A stretch of 64,000 bases of DNA, taken from positions 620,001 through 684,000 of the forward strand of contig NZ_CP009159.1 in assembly GCF_000739435.1 (NCBI RefSeq), read 5' to 3'. The position numbers and the translations under genes were made by a program. Shown here piece after piece: positions 52,939 through 62,754 of this stretch; the first letter of the stretch is position 1; each line of letters opens with the position of its first letter. A model generated the notes under the pieces. It did not search any database, was not told the origin of the DNA, and was given only the letters and a program-made list of their open reading frames with translations. The DNA comes from Actinobacillus suis ATCC 33415. Lineage in GTDB: Bacteria; Pseudomonadota; Gammaproteobacteria; Enterobacterales; Pasteurellaceae.

Positions 52939-52968
52939 ATTTGTTTAAAAAATTTGTAGAAAGCATTT

Positions 52969-53799
52969 ATGAAAAAATTTAAAACTGTTTTGTTATCAGG
53001 GCTCCTTAGTTTAGCTGCTTCAACTCAGGCGACTCTTTGGGAGCAAATTCGTACACCGGTTGCCGGACAGCCTCAAGCGATTGGTGGTTATAGCAATGGG
53101 TGTATTATCGGTGCGCAGCCGTTAGCATTAAAAGGCGAAGGCTATCAAGTCATTCGCTCGGCACGTAACCGTTTTTACGGACATCCTGACCTACTATCAT
53201 TTTTACAACGTTTAGCTAAAAATACGAAGAACGCAGGTTTACCTCCGATCTTAATCGGCGATATGGGAATGCCAGCGGGCGGACGTTTTTCTTCCGGTCA
53301 TGCCAGTCACCAAACCGGCTTAGATGCGGATATTTGGTTTAGATTTGGTCCAATGGATGCAGAAACGGCGAAGAATCCGGCAGGTTTAGCAACATTAATG
53401 GTAAATCGTGATGCGCAGGTAGTTGATGAGCGAGTATGGACATCACAACACGCAATGATGGTGAAATTAGCGGCGCAAGATACTCGTGTGGATAGAATCT
53501 TTGTTAACCCGGCGATTAAAGTGAAATTATGCAATACCGCCGGTTCAGACAGAAATTGGTTACGCAAAGTGCGCCCTTGGTACGGACACGATTCGCATAT
53601 GCACGTGCGTTTAAGTTGTCCGCAAAATGCGCCGAATTGTGAAAACCAAGCTCCAATTCCGGCAGGCGATGGTTGTGGTTCAGAGCTTTATTCTTGGTTT
53701 GAGCCGGCACCGGCAGGTTCAACCGCATCCAAACCAAAAGTGTTACCGACACCTCCGGTTCAATGCCAGATGATTCTTTCATCGCAAGGACTTAATTAA
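52969..53799 (+). CDS. mepA: Penicillin-insensitive murein endopeptidase
   Basis: A periplasmic LAS-type zinc peptidase that cuts D-Ala-mDAP cross-links in peptidoglycan. The 276-residue precursor has a signal peptide (LSLAASTQA-TLW). Zinc-binding and catalytic signatures are GHASHQTGLDADIWF (about 111-125) and WYGHDSHMHVRL (about 203-214), with six cysteines for disulfides as in E. coli MepA. The gene ends in an intact symmetrical terminator and stands apart from the aroC run. Confidence 0.96.
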   Translation: MKKFKTVLLSGLLSLAASTQATLWEQIRTPVAGQPQAIGGYSNGCIIGAQPLALKGEGYQVIRSARNRFYGHPDLLSFLQRLAKNTKNAGLPPILIGDMGMPAGGRFSSGHASHQTGLDADIWFRFGPMDAETAKNPAGLATLMVNRDAQVVDERVWTSQHAMMVKLAAQDTRVDRIFVNPAIKVKLCNTAGSDRNWLRKVRPWYGHDSHMHVRLSCPQNAPNCENQAPIPAGDGCGSELYSWFEPAPAGSTASKPKVLPTPPVQCQMILSSQGLN

Positions 53800-53800
53800 T

Positions 53801-53838
53801 AAAAAAACGCACCTTAAAATGCTAAGGTGCGTTTTTTC
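53801..53838. terminator. Bidirectional terminator between mepA and phoA
   Basis: AAAAAACGCACCTTA and TAAGGTGCGTTTTTT form a long symmetrical stem, 2 bases after the mepA stop and 20 bases past the phoA stop. Confidence 0.92.
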
Positions 53839-53857
53839 TAGCTATCGCTTTTAACGA

Positions 53858-55303
53858 TTATTCCGCTTTAATCGCAAAAGCTTTGAGCATGGTACGGAAA
53901 ATATCCGTGTTATCGACAAAGAATTGGCTTTCCGGCGCAGCTTTATAGTACGTACCTAAACCGGCTTCCGGTTTTGCGATATCAAGGAAGTGTTTCGCAC
54001 CAAAACCTTTAGCAAATACCGGGACCAATTCTCTGGTGTGATTATCTGAATACCAGCGTACCAGCGGTAGTGCGCCTGCACCTTGATTAATGATTTCAGA
54101 GTAGAATTTGTCATTTGAGTCGGGACCTTGTAAGAAGCCGTTACCATGGTCGGTGGTTACAATTAATAACGTCTCATCCCAAGAGCTATTGTTCTCAACC
54201 CACTTAACAGCTGCTTCGACAGCAAGGTTAAAACTGATTTGCTCTTCGACTAAACGAGGCAGATTATTAGCGTGTGCCGCCCAGTCCACCGCACCGCCTT
54301 CCACCATTAAGAAGAAGCCTTTATCATTCTTACTGACCACATTTAATGCACCAAGAGTCATAGTGGCTAAGTCCGGTTGATTTTCAAGTAAATTTCCCGC
54401 AGTGACCCCGTCTCGATTAAATTGTAATGTAGCATTATTCGGTACTGTACCGAGAATTTTTTGTTTACCGTTAAAATCTAATTTACCTTCAGCAAGTGCT
54501 GCAAAATCTGCTTTACTGTCAATCAATTTGTAATCGGTTTTACCTGCTACTAAATTTTCCCAAGTCTCCTTACCGCCGACAAAACGGAAGTCTTTTTCAG
54601 ATTTAGGCTGAATCGCTTTACCATTTTGATCGAAATAAGGGTGGCCGGCACCCATAATGACGGATGCTCGTCCGGATTTAACCGCTTCTTGAGCGATCTC
54701 TGCGTAATTATTGCGGTTTACATTATGCGATAAGAATCCTGCCGGTGTCGCGTGACTCCATTGTACCGAGCTGATTACCCCAAGAGAACGACCTGATTCC
54801 ACCACGTATTCGCCAATATTTTTTATATGAGTATCATTGTTCGACCAGTTAATCGCATTATTATAAGTTTTTTGTCCGCTAGCGAGCGCAGTTGCTGCGG
54901 CAGCACTATCGGTAAAATCGGTTTGGGCATATTCATACCCACTGAAATAGCTGGTGTAGTTAGTGAGATTACCTTTGTGCTGATAAGCGGATTTATCTTT
55001 ATTCCAAAGGCTTTTCGGATCGAATTTAACCGAGTTTTTAAGTGAATGGGTAGGCTTGGTTGATGTGTTAAGCGGATAGGTTGAAGCAAATAATTTTACG
55101 TCAAATTTATCGTAAACTTCTTTACCTAATGCTCCATGGCGGAAATAGCTTGCCGCTTTCCAAGTATTAATACCGGCACCGTCACTGATCAATAAAATCA
55201 CATTCTTTGCAGATTTAGGTTGTGCTTGTTCCGCTTGTGCGATTGCACTTTGCTGGAAAGTACTTGCTGCAATAAAAATAAAAGCGATTTTTGATAGCTT
55301 CAT
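53858..55303 (-). CDS. phoA: Periplasmic alkaline phosphatase
   Basis: A phosphomonoesterase of the alkaline phosphatase superfamily. The 481-residue precursor, started at the ATG after AAGGAGTTTTTTT, has a signal peptide ending QSAIA-QAEQ. It shows VILLISDGAGINTWKAAS (metal site), the nucleophile in FTDSAAAATALASGQKTYN (Ser-Ala-Ala), MVEGGAVDWAAHANN, and TTDHGNGFLQG. These match the PhoA/alkaline phosphatase H family. An upstream in-frame extension of 36 codons runs through a promoter-like region and is not supported. Whether it is phosphate-regulated is not shown by a clear PhoB box. Confidence 0.9.
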   Translation of the reverse strand: MKLSKIAFIFIAASTFQQSAIAQAEQAQPKSAKNVILLISDGAGINTWKAASYFRHGALGKEVYDKFDVKLFASTYPLNTSTKPTHSLKNSVKFDPKSLWNKDKSAYQHKGNLTNYTSYFSGYEYAQTDFTDSAAAATALASGQKTYNNAINWSNNDTHIKNIGEYVVESGRSLGVISSVQWSHATPAGFLSHNVNRNNYAEIAQEAVKSGRASVIMGAGHPYFDQNGKAIQPKSEKDFRFVGGKETWENLVAGKTDYKLIDSKADFAALAEGKLDFNGKQKILGTVPNNATLQFNRDGVTAGNLLENQPDLATMTLGALNVVSKNDKGFFLMVEGGAVDWAAHANNLPRLVEEQISFNLAVEAAVKWVENNSSWDETLLIVTTDHGNGFLQGPDSNDKFYSEIINQGAGALPLVRWYSDNHTRELVPVFAKGFGAKHFLDIAKPEAGLGTYYKAAPESQFFVDNTDIFRTMLKAFAIKAE

Positions 55304-55463
55304 AAAAAAACTCCTTAAGGTTGCTATATAACTCGGCGTGAAGTTTACTGAGGAAATATGACAGTTTGATGACAATTTGAGAACAAGGAGGCAGATACAG
55401 ATCTTGGCCAACCTATTGCTTTTTAAAAAGAAAAATCAGACAATTTTGCCCAATAAAAGCAGA

Positions 55464-57401
55464 ATGATGTTAGAGAAAAGAACTTTGAGAGTATTTTTAG
55501 CGGAAAAACCAAGTTTAGCAAGGGCAATCGCAGACGTCTTGCCTAAGCCGCATACCCGTGGTGATGGTTATATTCAATGTGGTGAACATGATGTGGTAAC
55601 TTGGTGTATCGGCCATTTGTTAGAACAAGCTGAGCCGGACGCTTATGATGAGCGTTTTAAAATGTGGCGTATGGAACATTTGCCGATTATTCCGCAACAA
55701 TGGAAATTAGTGCCCAAAAAAGAAACATTGAAGCAGCTACAAGCGGTCGAAAAATTGGTAAAAAAAGCAGATGTATTGGTAAACGCCGGCGACCCGGACA
55801 GAGAAGGGCAGCTGCTCGTTGATGAAGTGTTCAGCTATCTAAATGTACCGGCGGAAAAACGTGACCAGATTCAACGTTGTTTAGTCAGTGATCTCAACCC
55901 GAGTGCAGTAAAAAAAGCAATTGATAAATTGCAAAATAATCGTGATTTTATACCGCTTGCAACTTCAGCATTAGCACGTGCAAGGGCGGATTGGCTATAC
56001 GGCATTAATATGACGCGTGCTTATACTTTACAAGGGCGTTGGGCAGGCTATCAGGGCGTATTATCGGTCGGGCGGGTACAAACTCCAGTATTGGGTTTGA
56101 TTGTGCGCCGAGATTTGGAAATTGAACATTTTGTACCGAAAGACTATTTTGAAGTATTAGCCCATATCGTTGTACCGGAAACCCAAGGACGTTTTACCGC
56201 ACAATGGCAACCGAGTAAGGCTTGCGAAGATTATCAAGATGAAGACGGTCGTGTGTTATCCAAAAGTTTGGCGGAAAATGTGGTTAAACGCATTACCGAC
56301 CAAGCTGCATTGGTAACGGACTATCAGGATAAAATTGAAACCGAAACGGCGCCACTGCCTTACTCATTATCGGTGTTACAAATTGATGCAGCACGTCGTT
56401 ACGGTTTATCGGCACAGGTAGTGCTGGATATTTGTCAGAAGCTATACGAAACACATAAGTTGATTACTTATCCCCGTTCGGATAACCGTTATTTACCGAA
56501 TGAGCATTATGCCGACCGTTTTAAGGTAATGGCGGCAATCGCTCATCACTTAGATGAATATAAAGAAAAGCCTGAAGTGGTTAATCCGGAAATCCGTAAC
56601 CGTTGTTGGAATGATAAAAAGGTTGACGCGCACCATGCCATTATTCCGACCGCTCGCCAAGGCTCGGTACAACTAACTGAAAACGAAAAACGTATTTATC
56701 AATTGATTGCCCGTCAATACTTAATGCAATTTTGTCCGGATGCAGAATATCGAAAAGGTAAAATTGTATTGGATATCGCTGGTGGAACATTTAATGCGCA
56801 AGCCCGAAACTTAATTGTTGCCGGTTGGAAATCATTACTAGGCAAAGAAGACAGTGATGAAGTACTAGAGCCGTTGTTACCAGTTGTGAAAAAAGGGCAG
56901 CAGTTACATTGTGAAAAGGGCGAGATTGTCAGTAAGAAAACTCAGCCGCCTCGTCATTTTACCGATGCAAGTTTATTATCGGCGATGACCGGTATTGCGC
57001 GTTTTGTGCAAGATAAACAGCTTAAAAAGGTATTACGTGAAACGGACGGTTTAGGGACGGAAGCTACCCGTGCTGGGATCATCGAATTACTGTTCAAACG
57101 AGGATTTTTAGTCAAAAAAGGACGTAATATCCATAGCACGGAAGCAGGTCGAATTTTAATTAGTGCGTTGCCGGATGAAGCAACTCAGCCGGATATGACA
57201 GCACATTGGGAAATGCAATTGACCGACATCAGTAAAAAGCAAGCGAGTTATCAGCAATTTATGGCAACGTTAACCGGCAAGCTTCCTGAATTGTTACATA
57301 CGGAAAGACAGAAATTGCAAAATTTGAGTCGAATCCAACCGCCTGCCTCTTATCGTAAGCGGTCAAATTTTAAGAAAAATTTACAAACTGCTGAAAAATA
57401 A
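55464..57401 (+). CDS. topB: DNA topoisomerase III
   Basis: Type IA topoisomerase that decatenates replication intermediates. It matches E. coli TopB along its length: [20 protein letters not shown] at the N-terminus, [14 protein letters not shown] (acidic metal site), [33 protein letters not shown], the active-site tyrosine in [14 protein letters not shown], and a shorter C-terminus. The start is uncertain. ATG at 55464 or 55467 is used here; TTG at 55485 would give [10 protein letters not shown], the same as E. coli. The gene is divergent from phoA, 160 bases apart. Confidence 0.93.
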   Translation: MMLEKRTLRVFLAEKPSLARAIADVLPKPHTRGDGYIQCGEHDVVTWCIGHLLEQAEPDAYDERFKMWRMEHLPIIPQQWKLVPKKETLKQLQAVEKLVKKADVLVNAGDPDREGQLLVDEVFSYLNVPAEKRDQIQRCLVSDLNPSAVKKAIDKLQNNRDFIPLATSALARARADWLYGINMTRAYTLQGRWAGYQGVLSVGRVQTPVLGLIVRRDLEIEHFVPKDYFEVLAHIVVPETQGRFTAQWQPSKACEDYQDEDGRVLSKSLAENVVKRITDQAALVTDYQDKIETETAPLPYSLSVLQIDAARRYGLSAQVVLDICQKLYETHKLITYPRSDNRYLPNEHYADRFKVMAAIAHHLDEYKEKPEVVNPEIRNRCWNDKKVDAHHAIIPTARQGSVQLTENEKRIYQLIARQYLMQFCPDAEYRKGKIVLDIAGGTFNAQARNLIVAGWKSLLGKEDSDEVLEPLLPVVKKGQQLHCEKGEIVSKKTQPPRHFTDASLLSAMTGIARFVQDKQLKKVLRETDGLGTEATRAGIIELLFKRGFLVKKGRNIHSTEAGRILISALPDEATQPDMTAHWEMQLTDISKKQASYQQFMATLTGKLPELLHTERQKLQNLSRIQPPASYRKRSNFKKNLQTAEK

Positions 57402-57432
57402 GGCAAATGTATAGTTGGAATAAAAAAATCAC

Positions 57433-57461
57433 TTGCAAGCGGCAGGCTAAATCTATATTAT
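57433..57461 (+). promoter_or_regulatory. Promoter for secG and tRNA-Leu
   Basis: TTGCAA (57433-57438) and TATTAT (57456-57461) with a 17-base spacer, 69 bases before the secG start. Confidence 0.7.
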
Positions 57462-57529
57462 GCTCGCCATCGCAAGTTGATTTTAATTTTAAAATCTGAA
57501 ATTTATCGCGGAAAAAATAGAGAGTTTAA

Positions 57530-57859
57530 ATGTTAAACGTACTAACAATTATTTATCTCGTTGTTGCAATTGCATTAATTGGTTTTATTTTAATGCAGCA
57601 AGGTAAAGGCGCTGATGCCGGTGCTTCTTTTGGAGCAGGCGCTGCCGGAACTGTTTTCGGTTCAGCAGGTTCAGCAAACTTCTTATCAAGAACGACAGCG
57701 ATTTTAGCAGTTATCTTTTTTGGTATTAGCTTACTTATTGGTAATTTGAATTCACACCAAGTAGCACCAAAAAGTCAATTCGAAGATTTAAGCGGTGTGC
57801 AACAAAAGGTTGAACAGCCTGCAAAAGTAGAAACCCAAAATAACGATATTCCTCAATAG
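57530..57859 (+). CDS. secG: Preprotein translocase subunit SecG
   Basis: Small inner-membrane subunit of the SecYEG channel. The 109-residue protein has two membrane helices, IYLVVAIALIGFILMQQ and TTAILAVIFFGISLLIG, joined by the glycine-rich KGADAGASFGAGAAGTVFGSAGSANF loop that identifies SecG. It is followed by tRNA-Leu(GAG), the same order as secG-leuU in E. coli. Confidence 0.96.
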   Translation: MLNVLTIIYLVVAIALIGFILMQQGKGADAGASFGAGAAGTVFGSAGSANFLSRTTAILAVIFFGISLLIGNLNSHQVAPKSQFEDLSGVQQKVEQPAKVETQNNDIPQ

Positions 57860-57878
57860 TTTTGGGAACAGAATTAAA

Positions 57879-57964
57879 GCTCTGGTGGTGGAATTGGTAG
57901 ACACGCTATCTTGAGGGGGTAGTGTCCATAGGATGTGCGAGTTCGAGTCTCGCCCAGAGCACCA
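57879..57964 (+). tRNA. tRNA-Leu (anticodon GAG)
   Basis: An 86-nt class II tRNA with long variable arm: acceptor GCTCTGG/CCAGAGC, anticodon GAG at 57913-57915, T-arm GCGAGTTCGAGTCTCGC and an encoded CCA. It closely matches E. coli leuU. Confidence 0.96.
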
Positions 57965-57971
57965 AAATTAG

Positions 57972-57999
57972 AAACCTAATCGAAAGATTAGGTTTTTTT
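57972..57999 (+). terminator. Terminator after tRNA-Leu
   Basis: AAACCTAAT-CGAAAG-ATTAGGTTT with seven T, 7 bases after the tRNA. Confidence 0.92.
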
Positions 58000-58006
58000 A
58001 TGCCCT

Positions 58007-58038
58007 AAAAAATAGCCTGCTTATCACAGGCTATTTTT
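58007..58038 (-). terminator. Terminator of the 61-residue membrane-protein gene
   Basis: AAAAAATAGCCTG and CAGGCTATTTTT form a symmetrical stem; it lies 23 bases beyond the minus-strand stop. Confidence 0.85.
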
Positions 58039-58061
58039 GTATATAGGTATATCACAATTTT

Positions 58062-58247
58062 CTAAATCGGTTGATTATCTTCTACTTCCTCAACTAATTT
58101 CTCACCTTTGCGAGTAAGTGCAAATAAAATGCTCAATAAACCTAAAGTAAATGCAGCCCAGCCGAAAATAATGGAATTCCATCCTTCCGCCACATAGCTA
58201 ATTGCCGCACAGCCCATCGTTAATAAAGTCGTTATAAATGTTCGCAT
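58062..58247 (-). CDS. Small two-helix membrane protein, function unknown
   Basis: A 61-residue protein with two hydrophobic helices (FITTLLTMGCAAISYVAEGW and IIFGWAAFTLGLLSILFAL) and an acidic cytoplasmic tail (GEKLVEEVEDNQPI). No family recognised. It has a GGAGCTGTA region upstream of the ATG and its own terminator, which supports a real gene. Confidence 0.65.
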   Translation of the reverse strand: MRTFITTLLTMGCAAISYVAEGWNSIIFGWAAFTLGLLSILFALTRKGEKLVEEVEDNQPI

Positions 58248-58558
58248 TACAGCTCCGATACATTTGTTATTTTTATAAATAGTTAAATAAGACCTGAGGA
58301 GTATGAGTTACTCCACAAAAGACTCAGTATTAAATTATGATCGTTTAATAACTGATCAGACCCCTTAAAAGGGCGCGCCATTATAACGATTTTTTGAGAA
58401 TACACAATTAAAAGTATACAAAAGTAGCAAATATAATCAGATTTATCTTCTCTCTTTGCGAGAGAATGTACGATAAAGGTAAGGAATGACCTGTTCTAAA
58501 CAAGAAAATTCTTATATAATATCAAGTTCACTATGTTAGGAAAATTAAAGGATTGAGA
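58248..58558. other. Intergenic region between the small membrane gene and degS
   Basis: About 310 bases without a credible gene, holding divergent promoters. A GAGGAGTATGAGTTACTCC inverted repeat is at about 58297-58315, and CCCCTTAAAAGGG with GGCGCGCC lies at about 58360-58380. No known RNA family is recognised. Confidence 0.4.
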
Positions 58559-59587
58559 ATGAAGAAAAAAGCAATACAGGCAGTGGGTTTCGGACTTTTT
58601 TGTGCGTTTTTAATTCTCTATATCGCTCCTTTAGTCAATAATAAGATTCATGCTGTAGGGCAATCGAATATTGCTATCGCCAGTTATCATGATGCGGTGA
58701 AATTGGCTTCTCCAGCGGTAGTAAATGTTTACAACCGTTCTCCAAGCCAAAATGGGGATACTTTTGAAGTTAAAAATCTTGGGTCTGGTGTAATTATGAC
58801 TGCCGATGGTTATATTTTGACGAACAAGCATGTTATTCAAAATGCGGCGCAGATCATTGTTGCACTACAAACCGGTAAGATTTCAGATGCGATTTTGGTC
58901 GGAGACGATACGCTCACCGATTTGGCAGTGCTGAAGATTAAAGCGGAAAATTTACCGACAATTCCTCAGAATGACGAACGTCCAATTCGTATCGGAGATG
59001 TCGTATTTGCGATCGGTAACCCATTTAACTTAGGACAAAGTATTACACAAGGGATTATTAGTGCGACAGGCCGTAATGCTTTAACGGACGGAGGTCGTCA
59101 GAATTTTATTCAAACCGATGCTTCGATTAACCGAGGTAATTCGGGAGGGGCATTGATAAACTCAGCAGGGGAATTAGTCGGAATTAATACGTTAAGCCTA
59201 GGTAAAACCAGTGATGAATTGGCAGAAGGGTTGAACTTTGCTATTCCAATTAATTTAGCTAAGCAAATTATGGATAAAATTATCAAAGACGGTCGAGTGA
59301 TTCGAGGTTACTTTGGGGTAAATAGCTCACTCTATTCCACGGCTAGTCAGGAAAAAACTAAAGGGGTATTAATTACCGGTGTTGCGGAAAACGGTCCGGC
59401 GGCACAAGCTGGGATCGAAGAAAATGACCGTATCTTGAAAGTGGGGAATGTTGACGCTGAATCACCAACTCAGATGATGGATTTACTGGCAAATATGAAG
59501 CCGGGTACGCAAGTTAAAGTACAAATTTTACGTAACGGACAGGTTATGGAAGTGAATGTAATTATCGGTGAATTCCCAGAATTATAA
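58559..59587 (+). CDS. degS: DegS-type periplasmic stress-sensing protease
   Basis: Membrane-anchored serine protease that starts the sigma-E response by cutting RseA when its PDZ domain senses misfolded porins. The 342-residue protein has an N-terminal membrane anchor (VGFGLFCAFLILYIAPLV), the triad His in ILTNKHVI, Asp in LTDLAVLKI and Ser in RGNSGGALINS, and one PDZ domain from about 245. One PDZ rather than two and the uncleaved anchor separate it from DegP/Q. The ATG at 58559 follows AAAGGATTGAGA; the TTG 6 bases upstream is within the ribosome site. Confidence 0.94.
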   Translation: MKKKAIQAVGFGLFCAFLILYIAPLVNNKIHAVGQSNIAIASYHDAVKLASPAVVNVYNRSPSQNGDTFEVKNLGSGVIMTADGYILTNKHVIQNAAQIIVALQTGKISDAILVGDDTLTDLAVLKIKAENLPTIPQNDERPIRIGDVVFAIGNPFNLGQSITQGIISATGRNALTDGGRQNFIQTDASINRGNSGGALINSAGELVGINTLSLGKTSDELAEGLNFAIPINLAKQIMDKIIKDGRVIRGYFGVNSSLYSTASQEKTKGVLITGVAENGPAAQAGIEENDRILKVGNVDAESPTQMMDLLANMKPGTQVKVQILRNGQVMEVNVIIGEFPEL

Positions 59588-59617
59588 TGCTTTTGTCACT
59601 TTAGGTAGGAACGAAGA

Positions 59618-60292
59618 ATGAGCAATTTTATTATTACTGTTGATGGCCCTAGTGGTGCTGGCAAAGGCACATTATGTCATGCATTAGCGGAAAAATTAGG
59701 GTTTGATTTTTTAGATTCAGGCGCAATTTATCGAATTACCGCATTAGCGGCATTAAAAGCGGGTGTCGCATTAGATGACGAAGAGCGTATTGCTGAAGTA
59801 GGTCGTCACCTTAATGTGAAATTTATTCCTGAAAATGGCGAGATAAAAGTTATATTAGACGGTGAGAATGTCGGTGATCAAATTCGTACTGCTGAAGCTG
59901 GACAAAATGCTTCAAAAGTAGCGGTTTTCCCTAAAGTACGAGATGCATTATTACAACGTCAGCGTGATTTCAGTTCTCCGAACGGTTTAATTGCAGATGG
60001 ACGAGATATGGGGACAGTCGTATTCCCTGAAGCCCAAGTAAAGTTATTTCTCGATGCCAGCGCCGAAGAACGCACAAAAAGACGTGTAAAACAGTTGCAA
60101 GAAAAGGGATTTAATGCTAACTTTGACGAGATTTTAGCCGAGATTAAAGAGCGAGACTTTCGCGATAGAAATCGCGCTGTTGCGCCTTTGGTTCCAGCTA
60201 AAGATGCGTTATTGTTAGACTCGACAAATCTGTCGATTGAAGAGGTAATTGCTCAAGCATTAGAGCATATTGCCAAATTCAGAACAATTTAA
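59618..60292 (+). CDS. cmk: Cytidylate kinase
   Basis: Phosphorylates CMP and dCMP with ATP. At 224 residues it matches E. coli Cmk (227). The P-loop is [18 protein letters not shown] (about 7-24), with [15 protein letters not shown], the [21 protein letters not shown] segment and the LID region [14 protein letters not shown]. It heads the cmk-rpsA-ihfB order conserved in gamma-proteobacteria. Confidence 0.97.
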   Translation: MSNFIITVDGPSGAGKGTLCHALAEKLGFDFLDSGAIYRITALAALKAGVALDDEERIAEVGRHLNVKFIPENGEIKVILDGENVGDQIRTAEAGQNASKVAVFPKVRDALLQRQRDFSSPNGLIADGRDMGTVVFPEAQVKLFLDASAEERTKRRVKQLQEKGFNANFDEILAEIKERDFRDRNRAVAPLVPAKDALLLDSTNLSIEEVIAQALEHIAKFRTI

Positions 60293-60390
60293 TGTTTATT
60301 TTGCTGAACATAGGATGTGTTTGGTGATTATTACTAACCCCGTTTAACAGGATGTTGGATGGATGTTCATTTTTATTTAAGAAGAAAATT

Positions 60391-62058
60391 ATGTCAGAAA
60401 ATTTTGCTCAACTACTTGAAGAATTCCTAGCAACAGAAGCTCGTTTAGGTTCTGTAGTTAAAGGTACTGTAGTAGCTATTCAAAAAGGCTATGTAATCGT
60501 TGATACAGGTTTCAAATCTGAATCATCAATCCCAGCTGAAGAATTCACAAACGCACAAGGCGAACTTGAAGTTCAAGTTGGCGACCAAGTAGATGTGGTT
60601 CTTAAAGCAGTTGAAGATGGCTTCGGTGAAACAGTAGTTTCTCGTGGTGATGCAAAACGTAACGAAGCTTGGATTGCTTTAGAGAAAGCATTCGAAGAAC
60701 AAGCTACAGTTATCGGTTTTGTTAACGGTAAAGTGAAAGGCGGTTTCACTGTTGAATTAAACGGTGTTCGTGCATTCTTACCAGGTTCATTAGTTGATAC
60801 TCGTCCAGTTCGTGATTCTTTAAACTTAGAAGGTAAAGAATTAGAATTCAAAGTAATCAAACTTGACCAAAAACGTAACAACGTAGTTGTTTCTCGTCGT
60901 GCTGTAATCGAATCAGAAAGCAACCAAGATCGTGATGAAGTATTAGCGAACTTAGTTGAAGGTTCTGTAGTTAAAGGTACAGTTAAAAACTTAACTGACT
61001 ACGGTGCATTCGTTGATTTAGGTGGCGTTGACGGTTTATTACACATCACTGATATGGCTTGGAAACGTGTTAAACACCCAAGCGAAGTTGTTAACGTAGG
61101 TGATGAAGTAACTGTTAAAGTATTAAAATTTGACAAAGATCGTACTCGTGTATCATTAGGCTTAAAACAATTAGGTCAAGATCCATGGGCTGCAATCGCT
61201 CAAAACCACCCAGTAAACAGCAAATTAACTGGTAAAGTAACTAACTTAACAGACTACGGCTGCTTCGTTGAAATTTTAGACGGTGTTGAAGGTTTAGTTC
61301 ACGTTTCAGAAATGGATTGGACAAACAAAAACATCCACCCATCTAAAGTTGTTAGCGTAGGTGATGTAGTTGAAGTAATGGTACTTGAAGTTGATGAAGA
61401 ACGTCGTCGTATCTCATTAGGTTTAAAACAATGTAAAGCAAACCCTTGGGAACACTTCGCAGCAACTCACAACAAAAACGATAAAGTGACAGGTAAAATC
61501 AAATCTATCACTGATTTCGGTATCTTCATCGGTCTTGAAGGTGGTATCGACGGTTTAGTTCACTTATCTGACATTTCTTGGAATGTTTCAGGTGAAGAGG
61601 CTGTTCGTAACTACAAAAAAGGTGACGAAGTAGAAGCAGTTGTATTACAAGTTGATGCAGTGAAAGAGCGTATTTCTTTAGGTATCAAACAATTAGAATC
61701 AGATCCGTTCACAAACTTCGTAGACAGCACTAAAAAAGGTGCTATCGTGACTGGTAAAGTTGTAGAAGTTGATGCTAAAGGTGTTAAAGTTGAGTTAGAA
61801 GGTGGCGTGGAAGCGTTCATCCGTGCTAACGAAGCAACTCGTGATCGCGTTGAAGATATCACTACAGTAATTTCTGCTGGTGATTCAATCGAAGCGAAAT
61901 ACACTGGCGTTGATCGTAAATCTCGCGTTGTTAACTTATCTGTTCGTGCGAAAGATGAAGCTGAAGAATCAGCAGCAATCGCTCAAGTGAACAAACAACA
62001 AGAAGTTGAGATGCCAAACGCAATGGCAGCAGCTTTCCAAGCAGCTAAAGGCGAATAA
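60391..62058 (+). CDS. rpsA: 30S ribosomal protein S1
   Basis: The ribosomal RNA-binding protein for mRNA recruitment. 555 residues (E. coli 557) with six S1 (OB-fold) repeats. The ATG at 60391 gives [20 protein letters not shown]; a longer frame from 60352 adds 13 unlikely residues. The leader has AGGATGTTGGATGGATG, GGA-rich hairpin-like motifs like those with which E. coli S1 controls its own translation, and no strong Shine-Dalgarno sequence, a known trait of this gene. Codon use is typical of a highly expressed gene. Confidence 0.97.
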   Translation: MSENFAQLLEEFLATEARLGSVVKGTVVAIQKGYVIVDTGFKSESSIPAEEFTNAQGELEVQVGDQVDVVLKAVEDGFGETVVSRGDAKRNEAWIALEKAFEEQATVIGFVNGKVKGGFTVELNGVRAFLPGSLVDTRPVRDSLNLEGKELEFKVIKLDQKRNNVVVSRRAVIESESNQDRDEVLANLVEGSVVKGTVKNLTDYGAFVDLGGVDGLLHITDMAWKRVKHPSEVVNVGDEVTVKVLKFDKDRTRVSLGLKQLGQDPWAAIAQNHPVNSKLTGKVTNLTDYGCFVEILDGVEGLVHVSEMDWTNKNIHPSKVVSVGDVVEVMVLEVDEERRRISLGLKQCKANPWEHFAATHNKNDKVTGKIKSITDFGIFIGLEGGIDGLVHLSDISWNVSGEEAVRNYKKGDEVEAVVLQVDAVKERISLGIKQLESDPFTNFVDSTKKGAIVTGKVVEVDAKGVKVELEGGVEAFIRANEATRDRVEDITTVISAGDSIEAKYTGVDRKSRVVNLSVRAKDEAEESAAIAQVNKQQEVEMPNAMAAAFQAAKGE

Positions 62059-62076
62059 TTAGCGTCTTTCTAATTG

Positions 62077-62106
62077 AAAGCGGATATGTGAAAGCATATC
62101 CGCTTT
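62077..62106 (+). terminator. Hairpin between rpsA and ihfB
   Basis: AAAGCGGATATG-TGAAAG-CATATCCGCTTT is a 12-bp perfect stem 18 bases after the rpsA stop; the T-tail is weak, so partial termination or mRNA stabilisation is likely. Confidence 0.65.
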
Positions 62107-62129
62107 GATTTAAATAATCAGGAGAAACT

Positions 62130-62411
62130 ATGACTAAATCAGAACTTATTGACAATTTAGTATCACTTAATCCGACATTACAAGTAAAATCTGTAGAAGA
62201 TGGCGTAAAAGAGCTTTTAGAGCAAATTATGTTGTCTTTAGAACAGGGTGAACGAGTTGAAGTAAGAGGATTTGGTAGTTTTTCTTTACATTATCGCCAG
62301 CCTCGTCTAGGTCGTAATCCTAAAACAGGTGAGAGTGTTAAATTAGATGCGAAATACGTCCCTCATTTTAAAGCGGGAAAAGATTTAAAAGAGCGTGTTG
62401 ATTTAGCATAA
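62130..62411 (+). CDS. ihfB: Integration host factor beta subunit
   Basis: DNA-bending protein subunit of the HU family. The 93-residue protein shows [46 protein letters not shown] (DNA-binding arm) and a [17 protein letters not shown]-terminus, matching E. coli IhfB (94). Phage integrases use IHF, relevant to the island in this window. Ribosome site AGGAGAAAC. Confidence 0.97.
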   Translation: MTKSELIDNLVSLNPTLQVKSVEDGVKELLEQIMLSLEQGERVEVRGFGSFSLHYRQPRLGRNPKTGESVKLDAKYVPHFKAGKDLKERVDLA

Positions 62412-62463
62412 ATAGTTGTATCATAACTATTTGTTTTACCTATCTAAATAGAGGAAAGAGACG

Positions 62464-62754
62464 ATGAAATATATTTTAGGTATTTTAATTACCTTAGCGG
62501 TAATTATGGTTGCGGTGACCATTGGTGCAAATAACGATCAATTGATCACTTTCAATTATGTCCTTGCTCAGAGCGAATTACGTTTATCTAGCCTCGTTGC
62601 CATTTTATTTGGTTTTGGCTTAATTTTAGGTTGGTTAATTACGGGTGTATTTTATTTACGTCTTAAATTACAAAATATTGCACTCAATCGCCGAGTGAAA
62701 AGACAGGCGCAGCAAATTACAGAATTAACGACCACTACGCCAAAGGCTGAGTAA
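62464..62754 (+). CDS. lapA: Lipopolysaccharide assembly protein A
   Basis: A 96-residue inner-membrane protein with two helices (YILGILITLAVIMVAVTIGANN and SLVAILFGFGLILGWLITGVFY) and a basic coiled tail, as in LapA (DUF1049). It works with LapB to regulate LPS synthesis via LpxC turnover. It overlaps lapB by one base (TAATG). Confidence 0.93.
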   Translation: MKYILGILITLAVIMVAVTIGANNDQLITFNYVLAQSELRLSSLVAILFGFGLILGWLITGVFYLRLKLQNIALNRRVKRQAQQITELTTTTPKAE